A stretch of DNA of 64,000 nt, from positions 161,951,741 through 162,015,740 of the forward strand of contig CM041465.1 in NCBI GenBank assembly GCA_023213395.1, read 5' to 3'. The translations under genes were made by a program, and so were the position numbers. A model generated the notes under the pieces. That model saw only the letters and a program-made list of their open reading frames with translations, was not told where the DNA came from and made no database searches. Below are positions 61,201 through 64,000 of this stretch, piece by piece. Within the stretch, counting starts at the first letter, position 1. Each line of letters starts with the position of its first letter. The stretch is from Cycas panzhihuaensis (taxonomy: Eukaryota > Cycadophyta).

Positions 61201-61985
61201 AGTCAGATTGATAATGGACTTGCATGCATAGTAAGGTTGGATAGTACATCAAATGGATGTAAAAAGTGCCTTCTTAAATGGCTATATAGATGAAGAAATA
61301 TATGTCCAACAACCCAAAGGATTTAAAGTGAAAGGAGAAGAAAACGAGGTCTACAAATTTAAAAAAGCCTTGTATGGACTTAAGCAAGTACCTAAAACAT
61401 GGTACTCTATGATTAACGAATATTTTAAGGATAAATGATTCTAAAGAAGTCAATTTGATCCTAATTTATATATCAAATTAAAAAGAAGCTCTATATTAAT
61501 TATAAGCTTATATATTGATGACTTGGTATACAATGGGAATGATGATCACTTGTCTTAAAGATTTAAGAAAGATATATGCAAGAAATTTGAGATGACAGAC
61601 TTGGGACTAATATATTACTTCTTAGGCATAGAAGTTTAGCAAGATGAAAAGGGGATATTTGTTTCCCCAAGGAAATATGCATTTGACCTATTACACAAGT
61701 TTAACATGAATAATTACAAGCCACTTACAACTCTAGTAGAAGTTGGATTAAAATTATCCAAGTTTAAGGAATCAAAATATGTTGATCTTACACTCTATAA
61801 GTAATTGATTGGGAGTCTAATTTACTTGACTTTAACTTGACCAGACATCGTGTATATAGTCAGTGTGGTTTCTATATTCATGCATGAGCCTAAGGTAAAA
61901 TATTGACAAGTAGCCAAGAGAATTCTCAAGTATCTAAAAGGTACAATTGGATATATGTTACATTATAGGTCATCAGGGGACTACA
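58293..61985 (+). pseudogene. Copia-H gag-pol
   Basis: Gag from ATG 58293 with SYGTNFLNWSRHMKLFSVSK, LTFIFDALEDHIFLR and ATTSKEAWDVLKTTYKG, a clear UBN2-type copia gag. A Gln/Gly/Arg-rich repeat region (about 59000-59250, YQGQG-like) precedes a zinc knuckle near 59262-59303 whose second Cys is Tyr. Protease (YIDLRCYTYMT) is near 59420. Integrase N-terminus 59820-59960 (ELCKGCVLGKQ), core IYTDLCG, FIDDFTR; the second Asp is Asn. RT about 60960-61680: MDVKSAFLNGYIDEEIYVQQ, ALYGLKQ, YIDDLV, KFEMTDLGLIYYFLGIEV. RNase H starts near 61800 (PDIVY, AKRILKYLKGTIGY) and is cut near 61985. At least one frameshift and many stops. Confidence 0.9.
59000..59250 (+). repeat. CAAGGTCAAGG-type repeats in copia-H gag
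   Basis: A dozen or so degenerate copies of CAAGGTCAAGG/CTATCAAGG encoding Gln-Gly-Gln-Gly-Tyr-like peptides: a low-complexity, probably RNA-binding linker next to the zinc knuckle. Confidence 0.65.
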
Positions 61986-61986
61986 G

Positions 61987-62050
61987 ATAAGATTGATGGT
62001 TTATTCCTTTTTGTATTCTCATTCAGTTCCCTCTATTCCCTAATTCCATG
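61987..62050 (+). repeat. 3' LTR remnant of copia-H
   Basis: The last about 65 bp of the LTR, matching 55960-56024 (ATAAGATTGATGGTTTA and CCCTAATTCCAT), fused directly to the broken RNase H. Confidence 0.75.
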
Positions 62051-62059
62051 GGTTAGCAA

Positions 62060-62225
62060 CATGATTAAGCTTAGAGTTTAAAGAAAAAACACTCAAGATT
62101 CTAGACAGTAAGGAGAAAGTATTAAGAACTAAGATAATCAAGTAAGTAAAAGCCCAATTGCAATATTTAATACTAAAAGTTGCCACTTGGGAGTTAGAAG
62201 AAGAGATGACATAATAATATCTAGA
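62060..62225 (+). pseudogene. Gypsy-G C-terminal tail after integrase
   Basis: Resumes gypsy-G after copia-H: EFKEKTLKILDSKEKVLRTK, then VKAQLQYLILKVATWELEEE near 62130-62205. This is the familiar end of plant gypsy integrases (ILDRxxKxLRNKxI, VQWxxxxxxxATWExE), a chromodomain-like segment. It ends shortly before the polypurine tract. Confidence 0.85.
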
Positions 62226-62267
62226 ACTATTTGTAACAAGGTAAATGACATTGGTATGATGTTCTCT

Positions 62268-62282
62268 TTAAGGGGAGGAGGA
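62268..62282 (+). other. Polypurine tract of gypsy-G
   Basis: AAGGGGAGGAGGA directly before the 3' LTR; intact. Confidence 0.88.
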
Positions 62283-62982
62283 TGTAAAGACCCAACCTTG
62301 AGGTGACCATCATTTGGTATATGTTTTTACTTTTTTATGGTAGATTATTAGTAGTTTGTGCTTGCCCTTTTGTATTCATATCCCTTATCATCTTCATCTT
62401 CTTCACTTTTCTTTATAATTTGTATTAATATAAATCCTTGTATTTTATTTTGTTACCTTTTAACCTATATAAGATGAAAGCAATTTAATACTCTACTAGA
62501 TATAAGAGTGTATCACTTTATTTACTTATTCATCCTTATGAGGTAAGAGTTTATTTCATACTCCACCAAGCATTAGGATGCATCATCTTATGATTTTTAG
62601 ACGGGTAGTTCACTCATATTGGTCATGATATAAAGTGTTTATACTAACACTTTAATGTAATCTTTATTTTATTATGGCTTGCATCAATATAGAATCCAAC
62701 TAGACTACTTCCAAAAGGTAATTTATATAGATGAGTGGATGATATGAATGAAAGAAGAATAAAGGGTTAAGACTAATTATAGGGGTAGTAAATAGGTACT
62801 CAAATCTATAAATATCCTTAAGATATTAAATTTAGTTAATGGATATTATTTAAACAGAAAGATTTCACTAAGTAAAAGAATATATTTTAAGCTTTCTAAT
62901 GAGTCGTAGAAGTCCTAAAACACACATTAGATAAGAAAGTTATTATAGTTCAAAGTTGTTAGGTTTAAAACCTTACTAGTTA

Positions 62983-63039
<57 letters not shown>

Positions 63040-64000
63040 GTTGATAGATTTGTATAGTTTCATTCATAACTTTCTTGTTAGTTAATGAAAATTTGCCAAA
63101 TCAATCTTGTTGGAATCATAATAAAAGTGTTTTGATGCTTAGACAATTGGGGTTGATTAAAAGGCTCTCTACATTACAATATTTCAGGAAAAAGAAGTTG
63201 TGGGTAATTAAAAGTTAAGACCTAAAGACATTCTTGGCAACTATTATGTGTAATATTCCATCTATTAAGTCCTATAACCTCCACTTAATATTAATGACAG
63301 TTGGATATAGAAATGAATGTATAAAAAAAGAGAACCTAAGAGGGGGGAGAGGGAACATATACATGGGAATAGAGGAAAAACCATTAAATAAATAAACAAG
63401 TATTGAAGAGTTTTGGCTAAGTGAAATTGAGGGAGATTAGAAGGGTATTTATGTAAGGAGATTGAGGTAATAGACCAATTTTTAGAGCTGAAGTTTACTT
63501 TAGCTTATGCATTGGTTTGTACACTATTAGTGGGTTATCTCAACCTTATAAAAATAAATGTTTATTATATTTTAGAGCCTTATGGGTAAGTTACAATACT
63601 AATCTCCTTGGACTATTAGTATCTTGAGATCATGATAGTTAAGTAGTTACTTTTCCTTGATCATTGGTTAAGTAAGGATTCTAAGTTAATTGCTTTTCCT
63701 AAGCTCTTTATATACATGGTATTTAGTTGGTTGCTCCACCTACAGGTTGTTTAAAGATAAGGGTCTTTAGTGGTTACTCTCCTTAAACTTAGTTATGCTC
63801 TATAAGTTTACAACTAGTGCATAGAATAATAAGGTAGTCCTTTGATATTAGATTTATAAGGATTCTTAAGTGACTTTACATTATTGGTCTAATTAAAAAT
63901 ATAATCAGGGTTTAAGAAGAAACAATTATTATTATGTGAGACTAATGATGCTTTAAGTAAATATATCCTTACATGCAACAATAGTAGCTTTGAGACAACT
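62283..64000 (+). repeat. 3' LTR of gypsy-G (runs off the window)
   Basis: Starts TGTAAAGACCCAACC and aligns with the 5' LTR up to about 33780, with a TA microsatellite in place of about 700 bp. The end of this LTR and the element's target-site duplicate lie outside the window. Confidence 0.9.
62985..63034. repeat. (TA)n microsatellite in the gypsy-G 3' LTR
   Basis: About 50 bp of TA repeats at the point where about 700 bp of the 5' LTR has no counterpart. Confidence 0.95.

Larger units (their letters stand above)
55691..62050 (+). mobile_element. Copia-H, Ty1/copia element inside gypsy-G, 3' truncated
   Basis: LTR end, primer site, 2.25-kb leader and a gag-pol of a lineage different from copia-A/B/D. 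RNase H breaks off near 61985 and joins the last 65 bp of an LTR, so the rest of RNase H, the polypurine tract and most of the 3' LTR are deleted. Gypsy-G tail sequence resumes within about 30 bp. Confidence 0.85.
31313..64000 (+). mobile_element. Gypsy-G, long-LTR Ty3/gypsy element split by four insertions
   Basis: The host of the nested stack. Its 5' LTR (about 3 kb) and the start of its 3' LTR (62283 onward) are clear homologues; the 3' LTR runs out of the window. Between them its own coding parts are scattered at 34535-34835, 37748-39099, 47012-47457, 53331-about 55690 and 62060-62225. They follow the Ty3/gypsy order gag, protease, RT, RNase H, integrase, tail. Copia-C, gypsy-K, copia-D and copia-H fill the gaps. 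Every domain carries stops, so G is the oldest layer and inactive. Confidence 0.92.

Overview
This 64 kb window is plant nuclear intergenic DNA made almost entirely of decayed retrotransposons. I found no intact host gene, tRNA, rRNA or CRISPR array. The evidence for a plant is: Ty1/copia and Ty3/gypsy proteins of plant type; primer sites matching plant initiator-Met tRNA (TGGTATCAGAGC / TGGTATCAAAGC and decayed forms); and two L1-type LINE tails with zf-RVT plus RNase H. The DNA is very AT-rich (about 25-33% GC in lines I counted by hand), except for the younger LINE copy. Long LTRs, deep nesting and methylation-type decay suggest a large-genome seed plant. A gymnosperm with an AT-rich genome such as Welwitschia would fit, but the species cannot be read from this sequence.

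Layout: copia-A (223-6465, + strand) is a full copia element with 248-bp LTRs and one continuous gag-pol frame broken only by stop codons. After 3 kb of unassigned DNA comes element T (9511-11565, - strand), which has LTRs and a gag trace only. Element E (11963-15123, + strand) has 530-bp LTRs and almost no readable protein. Next are traces of a minus-strand gypsy-like element J (gag near 15.2-15.9 kb, primer site near 20.78 kb), split by element F (16652-20386, + strand). F is an LTR element with an unrecognised lysine-rich ORF. A foldback structure follows (21912-22999): two gapless 323-bp arms, about 96% identical, around a loop with a long GA microsatellite. Copia-B (23464-29470, + strand) is related to copia-A.

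From 31313 to beyond the window end lies one Ty3/gypsy element, G, with a 3-kb 5' LTR. It has been split by four younger elements, two of which were later hit by LINEs: (1) copia-C, 34836-37742, + strand, gag-like acidic ORF and no pol; (2) gypsy-K, 39100-47006, + strand, carrying LINE-A at 42580-43613; (3) copia-D, 47458-53330, - strand, whose left LTR carries LINE-B at 47748-49587; (4) copia-H, about 55.69/55.86-62.05 kb, + strand, 3' truncated. Target-site duplications and the protein order of G (gag, PR, RT, RNase H, IN, tail) running across the breaks support this order.

The elements do not work together as a pathway; they are layers of insertion history. The most unusual items are the foldback, a roughly 450-bp noncoding leader module shared by elements T, F and C, the pol-less copia-C acidic ORF with a triplicated peptide repeat, the unrecognised F ORF, and decay dominated by C-to-T/G-to-A changes.
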